Both the position numbers and the translations under genes were made by a program. This document shows, one piece after another, positions 25,530 to 32,505 of a stretch of 40,927 nt of DNA. Source of the stretch: Bacteroidaceae bacterium (GTDB taxonomy: Bacteria > Bacteroidota > Bacteroidia > Bacteroidales > Bacteroidaceae); contig JAGCPY010000008.1 in the NCBI GenBank assembly GCA_017965425.1, positions 1 through 40,927 on the forward strand. Reading direction: 5' to 3'. Position 1 is the stretch's first letter. Every line of letters begins with the position of its first letter. A model generated the notes under the pieces. It had not been told where the DNA came from. It searched no databases and saw only the letters and a program-made list of their open reading frames with translations.

Positions 25530-25765
25530 CAAAAGTGATCTTTGACACGCCAAAGAAGCGATATAAGCCGCACTGATTAGATCGGGAGACTCATCAATAA
25601 TAACAGAAAACCGAGAACGTTTCACATACCAATGGCGGGCTGCGCCCTTTTCAAAGGGTAACCTCTTCACAGAGGCCGGCAGATTACAAAGGGTGTGGGC
25701 ACTCAAATCATATATGCTCGGAGTTCTCATCACATCATCAGTGCGGCTTCCTTTGTATCTTTACC
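25530..25765 (+). ncRNA. Candidate structured non-coding RNA (6S-like size and closed shape; family not identified)
   Basis: The stretch follows a full consensus promoter and holds no convincing ORF. AAGCCGCACTGAT (25565-25577) and ATCAGTGCGGCTT (25737-25749) are perfect 13-bp complementary arms enclosing 159 bases. Outside them AAAGA (25552-25556) pairs with TCTTT (25758-25762) across a symmetric 8x8 loop. Inside are GAGACTC/GAGTTCTC, or alternatively CCGAG/CTCGG, plus three small hairpins in a row: GGGC-TGC-GCCC, CCCTT-TTCA-AAGGG and CCTCT-TCAC-AGAGG. The total length of about 200-230 nt and end-to-end pairing recall 6S RNA or the Bacteroidales-1 type. tmRNA, RNase P and SRP RNA signature sequences are absent. 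No clear T-tract terminator is seen, so the 3' end is approximate. Confidence 0.55.
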
Positions 25766-25782
25766 CCAGAGAGAGCAGCTGC

Positions 25783-25983
25783 CTACAGTTTCGACGAGAG
25801 CAAGCTGGCAAATACCTCTTTCATACGGCCGTGTTCGTCGGCAGACAGTGCAGGCAGATGAAGGTTCATCCATTGGTCGAAAGCTTCGAGGGCTTTCATT
25901 CTGGCAATGGCCTTTCCAGCTTTCAACCCGCTGGCGTAAGGGGTATGGGGCAAGAGAGCCTTGTTGAAATTTCCGTCGCTCAT
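25783..25983 (-). CDS. Small conserved-looking hypothetical protein
   Basis: A 66-residue cytoplasmic protein (MSDGNFNKALLPHTPY...) with no membrane segment or known domain. It is basic near Lys/Arg in ASGLKAGKAIARMKALEAF and predicted helical thereafter. I recognise this style of short protein from Bacteroidales genomes but cannot name a function. The frame is open upstream to 26121, but that would run through a promoter box; the ATG at 25983 lies about 40 bases after a TACCTTTG box on the minus strand (26021-26028). It converges on the candidate RNA to its left and diverges from the hypothetical gene to its right. Confidence 0.65.
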   Translation of the reverse strand: MSDGNFNKALLPHTPYASGLKAGKAIARMKALEAFDQWMNLHLPALSADEHGRMKEVFASLLSSKL

Positions 25984-26020
25984 ATCGGTGTGTAGATAAG
26001 TTTTTTCCTGTTTTCGGGCA

Positions 26021-26028
26021 CAAAGGTA
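26021..26028 (-). promoter_or_regulatory. Promoter -7 box for the 66-residue protein gene
   Basis: TACCTTTG on the minus strand, 12 bases from the opposing plus-strand box at 26041-26048, giving a compact pair of divergent promoters. Confidence 0.55.
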
Positions 26029-26040
26029 TGCTTTTTTCCG

Positions 26041-26048
26041 TATCTTTG
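26041..26048 (+). promoter_or_regulatory. Promoter -7 box for the gene at 26100
   Basis: TATCTTTG followed by CACCCG. It matches TAnnTTTG and the extended TTTGCrCC pattern seen at other promoters here. No clean -33 box. Confidence 0.55.
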
Positions 26049-26099
26049 CACCCGATTGCTTCAGAAACTTACAAATTACGGCTGAAAATCGAGGCAGAC

Positions 26100-26807
26100 A
26101 TGGACCAACATTATCACCCAATCATCTTTCAACGCCTGCGACAAATTTTCGAGGCGAAGGACTGGACTTCGCTAATACCTTATTTAAACAGCCTCTCCAA
26201 CGCCCATTTCCGCACGGCAGGCTATCTGATAGGAGAACGACTGCTGCCGACAGCTGTGTCTGACGATTTCTGGACGGTTGCCTTATTGCTCATCCAATGG
26301 CAACCCAAGGCATTCACGGTGACTTTGGCCAAAGCAGCTACTCCCCGCCTTCAACAAGGTTCGTTGTCGATTGACGAAGAAGGCTTCCTGCGCCTGGCCA
26401 CTTTTCTCAAGGAGAACCAGCGCACGATCGATCAGCAGAAAATCCTGATGCTGTGGTTGCCGGCCATCCGTCAGCCAGCCACGATGGAACGTCTTTTCGA
26501 TCTCTTCTGCATCGACAATCCCCGCCAAAAGGCCGAATTTCTCCTGCGCACAGACGGGTTAGTGGCCGGCTTCGTACTTCTGCGCACGATGCTTTTCGAG
26601 GAACACGACCGCGTGTGGCTGGCTTCCGTCTGCCGGCAACTCATGAAGCGAAGCGACAGCCAGTCCTTCAACCTCGCCAGCATCTTCAGGACCTATTTTG
26701 ACTTGCAGGAAGTACGTGGCACCTTCTCGCTCAGCATCCAACCCTACGAAATGGCTCGTCTGGACACCGATTTCGAAGTCTTCTGCCGCGTGGCGACAAA
26801 GGTGTAA
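26100..26807 (+). CDS. Hypothetical protein, helical, function unknown
   Basis: A 235-residue protein starting MDQHYHPIIFQRLRQIFEAKDW. I chose the ATG at 26100, preceded by GAGGCAGAC, because the longer frame from 26028 would begin ahead of the promoter box at 26041. Sequence character is alpha-helical and repetitive in hydrophobic spacing, with paired-helix segments such as SLIPYLNSLSNAHFRTAGYL, FWTVALLLIQWQPKAF and FLRLATFLKENQRTID. It lacks signal peptide, membrane helices and catalytic motifs I can name. It might be a scaffold or HEAT-like helical protein, but that is a guess. It stands alone between a divergent small gene and the deoxynucleoside kinase pair, which has its own promoter. 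Confidence 0.75.
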   Translation: MDQHYHPIIFQRLRQIFEAKDWTSLIPYLNSLSNAHFRTAGYLIGERLLPTAVSDDFWTVALLLIQWQPKAFTVTLAKAATPRLQQGSLSIDEEGFLRLATFLKENQRTIDQQKILMLWLPAIRQPATMERLFDLFCIDNPRQKAEFLLRTDGLVAGFVLLRTMLFEEHDRVWLASVCRQLMKRSDSQSFNLASIFRTYFDLQEVRGTFSLSIQPYEMARLDTDFEVFCRVATKV

Positions 26808-26884
26808 ATCTCTTCTCATCTAAAAAAGTTTCCCTGTTGGCTGTGTTTTTTCCGCCTTTTCCGTTGTTTATAATGTTTTTTGTG

Positions 26885-26892
26885 TAACTTTG
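26885..26892 (+). promoter_or_regulatory. Promoter -7 box of the deoxynucleoside kinase pair
   Basis: TAACTTTG followed by CGGC, 28 bases before the ATG at 26921. The upstream stretch is T-rich, without a strict TTTG at the right distance. Confidence 0.55.
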
Positions 26893-26920
26893 CGGCAGAA
26901 AATCACTTTACCCTACCCCT

Positions 26921-27544
26921 ATGCACATTGCCATCGCCGGAAATATCGGCTCGGGGAAGACGACACTTACCAACATGCTTGCCCAGCACTATGGCTGGAC
27001 ACCGCGCTTTGAACCCGTTGACGTCAACCCCTATCTCGAAGACTACTACAAGGACATACCGCGTTGGTCGTTCAACCTCGAAATCTACTTCCTCAAGCAA
27101 CGGTTCAAAGACTTGTTGGAGCTGGAACATGCCACCGAGACCATCATTCAAGACCGCAGCATCTACGAAGGAGTTTACGTTTTCACGGCCAACAACCATG
27201 CCTCCGGCAACCTCTCCGACCGCGACTTCCAGACCTACATGGAACTCTTCGAACAGATGACCGAAATCGTGCGCTATCCCGACCTGATGATCTACCTTCG
27301 TGCCAGCGTGCCTCACCTCGTCCAGAACATCCAGAAGCGGGGGCGCGACTATGAACAGAGTATGCCCATCGACTATCTCCGCAACCTCAACCTCCTCTAC
27401 GAAGAATTCATCTATCAGAAATATCGTGGACGCGTGCTCACCATTGACGTCGATCAGCTCGACTTCCAGCACCGCCCCGAAGACTTCGCGGGCATCATCG
27501 ACAAGATCGATGCCAACCTTTTCGGACTCTTCAGCCCTCTTTAA
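26921..27544 (+). CDS. Deoxynucleoside kinase (first of tandem pair)
   Basis: A 207-residue kinase that phosphorylates deoxynucleosides for the salvage of DNA precursors. The P-loop is GNIGSGKT (7-14); the substrate-side motif PRWSFNLEIYFLKQRF follows at 47-62; DRSIYE (78-83) holds the catalytic-region DRS; and KRGRDYEQ forms the lid with its arginines. This is the pattern of the dAK/dGK/dCK family. Length is typical. The next gene is a close paralogue 24 bases downstream, so the pair probably arose by duplication and may split substrates (for example dA and dG), as in the Lactobacillus heterodimeric enzymes. Specificity cannot be read from sequence alone. Confidence 0.9.
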   Translation: MHIAIAGNIGSGKTTLTNMLAQHYGWTPRFEPVDVNPYLEDYYKDIPRWSFNLEIYFLKQRFKDLLELEHATETIIQDRSIYEGVYVFTANNHASGNLSDRDFQTYMELFEQMTEIVRYPDLMIYLRASVPHLVQNIQKRGRDYEQSMPIDYLRNLNLLYEEFIYQKYRGRVLTIDVDQLDFQHRPEDFAGIIDKIDANLFGLFSPL

Positions 27545-27568
27545 TTTTGAATTTTAATCCTTTACCCC

Positions 27569-28198
27569 ATGCATATCGCCATCGCAGGAAACATCGGCTC
27601 AGGCAAGACCACCCTCACCAAGATGCTTGCCCACCACTACGGCTGGAAGCCCAACTTCGAGTCCGTCGAGTTCAATCCTTATCTGGACGACTTCTACCAC
27701 GACATGAGCCGCTGGTCGTTCAACCTTCAGGTCTATTTCCTCAACAAGCGTTTCAAGGATGTCGTGGAGATCTCGAAGTCAAACGAAACCATCATCCAGG
27801 ACCGAACCATCTTCGAGGACGCACGCATCTTTGCGCCCAACCTCCACGACCAAGGCTACATGAGCGACCGCGACTTCGACAACTACAGCGACCTTTTCGA
27901 CCTGATGATGTCGCTCGTGAAGTTACCGGATCTTATGATCTACATCCGGAGCACCATCCCCACCCTCATCAGCCAAATCCAAAAACGTGGACGCGAGTAT
28001 GAACAGACCATCCGCATCGACTACCTCCAGGGCCTTGGCGAACGATATGAGGCATGGATCAAGAACTACACCGGGAACCTCATCATCGTCGATGGCGACA
28101 CCTGCAAGTTCGAGAGCAACCCCGAAGACTTCCGCACCATCACCGACATGATTGACGCCCGACTCTACGGACTCTTCAGCCAGCAACGAGACAGCTGA
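27569..28198 (+). CDS. Deoxynucleoside kinase (second of tandem pair)
   Basis: A 209-residue paralogue of the preceding kinase, with an identical P-loop context (MHIAIAGNIGSGKTTLTKML), SRWSFNLQVYFLNKRF, DRTIFEDA in place of DRSIYEGV, and KRGREYEQ. The DRS-to-DRT change and the differences in the region after it could alter base choice. It is co-transcribed with the first copy (24-base gap) and is the last gene before the second repeat site. The two proteins share most core motifs but clearly differ over long stretches, so the duplication is old and both copies appear intact. Confidence 0.9.
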   Translation: MHIAIAGNIGSGKTTLTKMLAHHYGWKPNFESVEFNPYLDDFYHDMSRWSFNLQVYFLNKRFKDVVEISKSNETIIQDRTIFEDARIFAPNLHDQGYMSDRDFDNYSDLFDLMMSLVKLPDLMIYIRSTIPTLISQIQKRGREYEQTIRIDYLQGLGERYEAWIKNYTGNLIIVDGDTCKFESNPEDFRTITDMIDARLYGLFSQQRDS

Positions 28199-28277
28199 CC
28201 ATTCCTGCAAGAATGCGACTGCCCACAGCAGTTTCTTTGACTGTCAGAAGGTAAGGTTGGAGTGGCAGATGCAAATG

Positions 28278-28338
28278 GAAGGTGTACATATTCCGCATTG
28301 AAGATGTACACCTTCATCGTCGAAGGTACACACCTTCC
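28278..28338. repeat. Cluster of GAAGGT-N4-ACCTTC dyads, site 2
   Basis: GGAAGGTGTACATATTCC (28278-), GAAGATGTACACCTTC (about 28300-28315) and GAAGGTACACACCTTC (28322-28337) repeat the same 6-bp arm and 4-base spacer architecture as site 1. A further half-site GAAGGT lies at about 28247. The cluster precedes the GGTGAGGG pair; at site 1 it follows it. Confidence 0.8.
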
Positions 28339-28393
28339 ACCTCCATGAATCACCACTTTCCTCCTCCTACTATGGGTTTTCCTCAAAAAAGTC

Positions 28394-28484
28394 TCAATCC
28401 CTCACCTCTGGCGTTAAGTGATTGTATATTTGCCTGTTAGAGGTGAGGGTTTGGTGAGGAATAGGTGAGGGATGGTGAGGGATT
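28394..28484. repeat. GGTGAGGG repeat unit, site 2 left arm
   Basis: It starts TCAATCCCTCACC, has a core unlike those of the other units, and ends with the tandem block GGTGAGGGTTTGGTGAGGAATAGG then GATGGTGAGGGATT. The outermost AAATCCC of the site 1 unit is missing here. Its partner lies 200 bases to the right in the opposite orientation. Confidence 0.9.
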
Positions 28485-28644
28485 GAGCATAACTCATTGA
28501 ATCTCAAAACAAAAGTTATTGATGTCTGGTAAAAACGGCCATTCTTCCAAACCCCCTTAAGGCGGAATCAACGAAAAAACCTATGGAGACGGGCATGATG
28601 AGGTTCCGACTATAAGTTTACTGGACACCAATGAAATAAAGAAA

Positions 28645-28684
28645 AGCATTGACCTCTAAACAAAGGCCAATGCTGATTTTTCTA
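28645..28684 (+). terminator. Intrinsic terminator-like hairpin between the site 2 arms
   Basis: AGCATTG (28645-28651) pairs with CAATGCT (28668-28674), with CCT/AGG extending the stem after a mismatch, followed by GATTTTTCT. It would stop rightward transcription from the kinase pair, though it lies 450 bases after the last stop codon. Confidence 0.65.
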
Positions 28685-28685
28685 T

Positions 28686-28782
28686 AATTCCTCACCTTCC
28701 CTCACCAATCCCTCACCAATCCCTCACCCGCAAGTCGCTTGTTTTCAATAGAATAAGCCAAAAGGTGAGGGATTGAGGGATT
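28686..28782. repeat. GGTGAGGG repeat unit, site 2 right arm
   Basis: It starts AATTCCTCACCTTCCCTCACC, has four tandem copies of the (reverse) block, a variable core and ends AAAAGGTGAGGGATTGAGGGATT. It is followed by CGCCGAAAAAGACATG, similar to the sequence after the right arm of site 1. It sits directly 3' of the patB-like gene. Confidence 0.9.
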
Positions 28783-28814
28783 TTCGCCGAAAAAGACATG
28801 GAAAGAGGTCTTTG

Positions 28815-29990
28815 TCAAAGCAGACCTTCAATAAGTCTGTTTGCTGCCTCGTCGAGTCGGGCATGCTGAGTTGCAAGGTTCACGCGGAGGAATCCAGTGG
28901 TTCCGTAGAGGTCGCCAGGGTTGACCCAAAGACGTTGCTCTTGAAGAAGGTTCTGGGCAAGTGATTGAGTGTCTGCGGAAAAGGAACTGACATCGAGCCA
29001 TGCGAGGTAGGTGCCTTCGAGGTGAGCGATGGGCATCTGGGGAAAGGCCGTCTTCATGGCCTGGCGGAAACGGTGGTAGCCATCGTAGATGTAGGCAATG
29101 AGCTGGCGCAGCCATTCCTCTCCCTCCGTCGTGTAAGCAGCTTGGAGAGCGAGGAAACTGAAGACATTGACATCGCAAACCTCGTTGTCATTGATGGCAC
29201 GGTCGATGCGGCGGCGGAAATCTTCGTCTGGGCAGACGATATAGGAGATTTGCAATCCAGCAGTATTGAAGGCTTTGTTTGGTGCATTGGCAACAACCCA
29301 CTGACATCCAACTTCTTGGGCGATGGGTGCAAAGGGCAGGAAAGGACGCCCAAGGCCTGGGTGGACGAACTCGCAATGGATTTCGTCTACGAGCACAATG
29401 ACATTGTGCTGACGGCAAAGGTGGGCAATGCGGCTGAGTTCGTCGGCTGTCCACACACGGCCAGACGGGTTGTGAGGATTACAGAGCAAGAACAAATGTG
29501 GCCGTTCGAGGATGATGATGCGTTCCAAAGCTTCAAAGTCAATCGTGCAACGTTCATCGGTCGGCGACCAGGTGAGAGGGAAGTTGACCAAGCGGCAGCG
29601 GTTATTGCGAATGCTGGAAAAGAAACAGTTGTAGGCAGGGGTGAAGGTGAGCACGCCGTCGTCAGGTTGGCAAAGCGCCTTGATGATGGCAGAAATGGCT
29701 GGCACCACGCCACTGGTGTACTGGATCCACTCGCGGCGGATGTCCCAGCCGTGGCGATGGCGGTTCCACCAGATAATGCGCTCATAAAACGTCTCAGGGA
29801 CAAGTGTATAGCCAAAGACGCCATGTTCCACACGACGTCGCAAAGCCTCAACGATGCAGGGAGCGGTCTCGAAATCCATGTCAGCGACCCACAAGGGCAG
29901 TACGTCTTCCTCAGCCTCGTCCCACTTGGCGCAGTTGGTGCCACGACGGTGGACGGGCTTGTCAAAAAGAGAAGATAAGGAATCTACCAT
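28815..29990 (-). CDS. PLP-dependent C-S lyase / aminotransferase, MalY/PatB type
   Basis: A fold I PLP enzyme of about 391 residues, probably cleaving cystathionine or other cysteine conjugates. Signs are HRRGTNCAKWD, PLWVADMDF, the YTLVPETFYE segment, CNPHNPSGRVW, VDEIHCEF and the PLP lysine in ANAPNKAFNTAGLQ. The start chosen (ATG 29990) puts RRGTN at the normal distance from the N terminus and is preceded by AAGAGGGGGTG. The frame is open to an ATG at 30041, which would add 17 residues (MKISSQLRPAPSPQEGV). It is the last gene of an operon with a DUF3737 protein and a MATE exporter. Exact substrate is not deducible; MalY-type regulatory function is also known in the family. Confidence 0.87.
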   Translation of the reverse strand: MVDSLSSLFDKPVHRRGTNCAKWDEAEEDVLPLWVADMDFETAPCIVEALRRRVEHGVFGYTLVPETFYERIIWWNRHRHGWDIRREWIQYTSGVVPAISAIIKALCQPDDGVLTFTPAYNCFFSSIRNNRCRLVNFPLTWSPTDERCTIDFEALERIIILERPHLFLLCNPHNPSGRVWTADELSRIAHLCRQHNVIVLVDEIHCEFVHPGLGRPFLPFAPIAQEVGCQWVVANAPNKAFNTAGLQISYIVCPDEDFRRRIDRAINDNEVCDVNVFSFLALQAAYTTEGEEWLRQLIAYIYDGYHRFRQAMKTAFPQMPIAHLEGTYLAWLDVSSFSADTQSLAQNLLQEQRLWVNPGDLYGTTGFLRVNLATQHARLDEAANRLIEGLL

Positions 29991-30059
29991 CACCCCCTCT
30001 TGGGGTGAAGGAGCAGGACGTAATTGGCTGGAGATTTTCATGGAGATGAGAGTGCTTGG

Positions 30060-30905
30060 TTATCTTTCCAGTATTTGACAATTGGCTGGCTGTTTGATAT
30101 GCTCGTCGATGGTGATGTGCCCGATAGCATCGGCCACGATGCGTCCGCTGATTGGGTTCTTCACCTCTGTAATGCTCCCTTGAATCGTTGCGTCAATGTC
30201 CTTGCTATCCTCGAACGCACGGTCAGAAGCCGGGTCGAACGTACAATCTTCGAGCACGAGACCATCGACATAGCAAAGCGGCTGTTCGCCACCAATATGA
30301 CAGCGGACAAGGCGAAGGTTCTTGCTATGCCAACCCAGATATTCGCCATCAAGGAACGAATCGTAGATGGTCACGTTCTCGGTTTCCCAAAAAGCATCCT
30401 TGGTCACGATGTGGGCATTGCGGACAACAACGTTCTTCACATATTGGAAGACATATTTGGAATCGCTCTCCAAGCCGTCAACATCCACGTTTTCGCAGAA
30501 CATGAAAGGATAGGTGCCTTCATGAAGGCGGACATTGCGGACACGCAAGCCGTTCACGCGCCAAAATGTCTCGTCGGCATCGTTCAGTTGCACGTTTTCC
30601 AAGGTCAAGCCTTTCATCTCGCGAAAGAACTTGGGAGCGTCGATGATGCAGTCACACATGGTCATGTCGTTGCTATACCAGATGGCCGAGCGGGAACCGA
30701 CCTCGAAGAAACAGTTGGTGATGAGGGAACCATCTACGTGCCAAAGTGGATACTTGCCGATGAAGCGGCAATGGTCGGCCTCGATGCGCTGACAACACTT
30801 AATGCCGCTCTCGCCTTCGGTGATGGTGACGTTCTCCAGTCGCGTGTCGTGGATGGCAAACAACGGTCGTTCGCCGCCGAATGATTTGTCTTTAATGAGG
30901 TTCAT
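30060..30905 (-). CDS. DUF3737 family beta-helix protein
   Basis: A 281-residue protein that matches my memory of the DUF3737 family: KDKSFGGERPLFAIHDTRLENVTITEGESGIK at the N terminus and repeated short strands of the kind CRFIGKYPLWHVDG, NCFFEVGSRSAIWYSND and FWRVNGLRVRNVRLHEG. The regular spacing of roughly 20-22 residues per repeat suggests a right-handed parallel beta-helix. There is no signal peptide, so it is probably cytoplasmic. Its function is unknown in the family. Its ATG overlaps the stop of the MATE gene (ATGA at 30902-30905), and it is followed by the PatB-like gene 70 bases on (18 if that gene starts at 30041). Confidence 0.82.
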   Translation of the reverse strand: MNLIKDKSFGGERPLFAIHDTRLENVTITEGESGIKCCQRIEADHCRFIGKYPLWHVDGSLITNCFFEVGSRSAIWYSNDMTMCDCIIDAPKFFREMKGLTLENVQLNDADETFWRVNGLRVRNVRLHEGTYPFMFCENVDVDGLESDSKYVFQYVKNVVVRNAHIVTKDAFWETENVTIYDSFLDGEYLGWHSKNLRLVRCHIGGEQPLCYVDGLVLEDCTFDPASDRAFEDSKDIDATIQGSITEVKNPISGRIVADAIGHITIDEHIKQPANCQILER

Positions 30906-32341
30906 GTGTTTGTTTGGGATTGGGAAATAACAGGTGATAGAGGTTTATGAGTTTTGTAGAATAAACGTGCGAGAAAGATGGCTCCACGGAAGGTCAGTTC
31001 AATGGCCATGCCCAGCCATACACCGTGCAGCCCATAGCGAGGAGCCAACAACGCGGCCAGCGTCACACGGACAGCCCACATCGAGAAGAGGTTCATCAAA
31101 GCGGGCTTCTTTGTATCGCCAACACCGATAAAACAGCTCATGGCCACGATGCTGGCCGCAAAGCCAGGTTCTGCCCACGCTTCGATACGCAAGCATTCCG
31201 TTCCCAGCTGCCGGACAGCTTCGTCGGGTGTCAGCGAAGCCATCATCAGCGGTGCGGCCACAAACATGACAATACCCATGAGAGTCATCACGGCCATGCC
31301 CAAGAGCGTGGTCATCCATGCAAAACGAGCCGTCAGCCGTTGACGCCCCGCTCCTTTGCTCTGCCCCACCAGCGTCGTGGCGGCCTCTCCGATGCCATAG
31401 CCGGGCATATAGCAAAGGCTTTCTGCTGTGATGCCCAGCGTATTGGCCGCGATGGCCACGGCGCCCAGCGGTGCCACGATGACGGTTGTCACGATTTGTG
31501 CGATGTTCATCAGCACACGCTGCAAGAAAATTGGCCCTGCGATGTCTGTCGCTTTCTTCAAAGTGGCTTTCTGAGGACGGAAAGAGCCCGACTCGTCCAT
31601 CAACTTCAATTCCGGAGAACGGCACACAGCATACCACAACAGATAAGCTGCCACAACGCCCTCTGCCAGCAAGGTTCCGACGGCAGCTCCTGGCACACCC
31701 CACCCCACTCCGGGAATGGTCAGCATGAAACCGCCCACGGCCACCGTTCGCGTCGGGAAGATCATCAGGAAATTGAAACCGACATCCAACACACACATGA
31801 CCACATTGGCCAGTGAAGGCACTTTGATGTTGCCTGCACACCTCAACATGGCAGCCGTCAGGAAATTCGTCATCGCCAACGGAGCACCCAACACGAATAT
31901 GAGGAAATAGAGAGAGGCATCGGAAGCTATGTCTGTGCCGCCGCCCAACCAAAAAGGCAATCGGCCAGACACAGCTACGCCTACGGCCATCGTCAACAGA
32001 GCCAGTACCATCGAAGCGGCCATCGACTGTCGGAAGACATCGCGAGCACCACGCAAGTCATTCGCACCGACCAAGTGGGCAACCTGGACAGAGAAACCCG
32101 TAGCAATGCAAGAGATGATGCTCCAGAACAGCCACAAGGACGTAGCCACCAAGCCAATGCTGGCTGTGGCACGAGCACCCAAGCTGCCCACCATCGCATC
32201 GTCTATATAATACATGAGGACGCTGGACACTTGAGCCAGAATGGCAGGCAAAGCCAACAAGACCGTCAGCTGCAACTGCTCGGCGGTTGACAGCTTCCCA
32301 TGTTGACGGATACGCAAGAGTAATTCGTCTTTCTTACCCAT
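30902..32341 (-). CDS. MATE family multidrug/organic cation efflux transporter
   Basis: A 479-residue inner-membrane antiporter with about 12 hydrophobic helices. Family features include LALPAILAQVSSVLMYYIDDAMVGSLGA at the start of the N-lobe, SVQVAHLVGANDLRGAR, the corresponding C-lobe LQRVLMNIAQIVTTVIVAPLGAVAIAANTLG, and GYGIGEAATTLVGQSKGAGR. MATE proteins export cationic or other small compounds with Na+ or H+. It has its own full consensus promoter and leads an operon with a DUF3737 protein and a C-S lyase, so the substrate might be a thiol-derived compound, but this is speculative. Confidence 0.92.
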   Translation of the reverse strand: MGKKDELLLRIRQHGKLSTAEQLQLTVLLALPAILAQVSSVLMYYIDDAMVGSLGARATASIGLVATSLWLFWSIISCIATGFSVQVAHLVGANDLRGARDVFRQSMAASMVLALLTMAVGVAVSGRLPFWLGGGTDIASDASLYFLIFVLGAPLAMTNFLTAAMLRCAGNIKVPSLANVVMCVLDVGFNFLMIFPTRTVAVGGFMLTIPGVGWGVPGAAVGTLLAEGVVAAYLLWYAVCRSPELKLMDESGSFRPQKATLKKATDIAGPIFLQRVLMNIAQIVTTVIVAPLGAVAIAANTLGITAESLCYMPGYGIGEAATTLVGQSKGAGRQRLTARFAWMTTLLGMAVMTLMGIVMFVAAPLMMASLTPDEAVRQLGTECLRIEAWAEPGFAASIVAMSCFIGVGDTKKPALMNLFSMWAVRVTLAALLAPRYGLHGVWLGMAIELTFRGAIFLARLFYKTHKPLSPVISQSQTNT

Positions 32342-32385
32342 TATCGGTTCGGACTGCGTTTGACTGCTTTCATCGTTTGCGACCG

Positions 32386-32417
32386 CAAAAGTACTACAAC
32401 ATTACGACACCTGCAAA
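32386..32417 (-). promoter_or_regulatory. Promoter of the MATE operon
   Basis: On the minus strand TTTG (32417-32414), 20 bases and TACTTTTG (32393-32386), a full match to the Bacteroidetes promoter. The predicted start is about 40 bases before the MATE ATG at 32341. Confidence 0.75.
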
Positions 32418-32505
32418 TTTCAAGCCGTTTACGATATTCTTTTTTACTTATTTCCTGCATCGGCAACGTCAACCGACAAGGGTGATGAGGGGAGATGGGA
32501 AGTTG

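Noticed and set aside
25515-25733. 72-codon minus-strand ORF (MMRTPSIYDLSAHTL...)
   Set aside because: It covers the palindromic candidate RNA almost exactly, has no promoter on its strand, and its composition is unlike a folded protein. The plus-strand promoter and long complementary arms explain the region better.
26028-26099. Longer start for the hypothetical gene at 26100
   Set aside because: The earlier ATG lies upstream of the -7 box at 26041-26048, so it could not be in that transcript.
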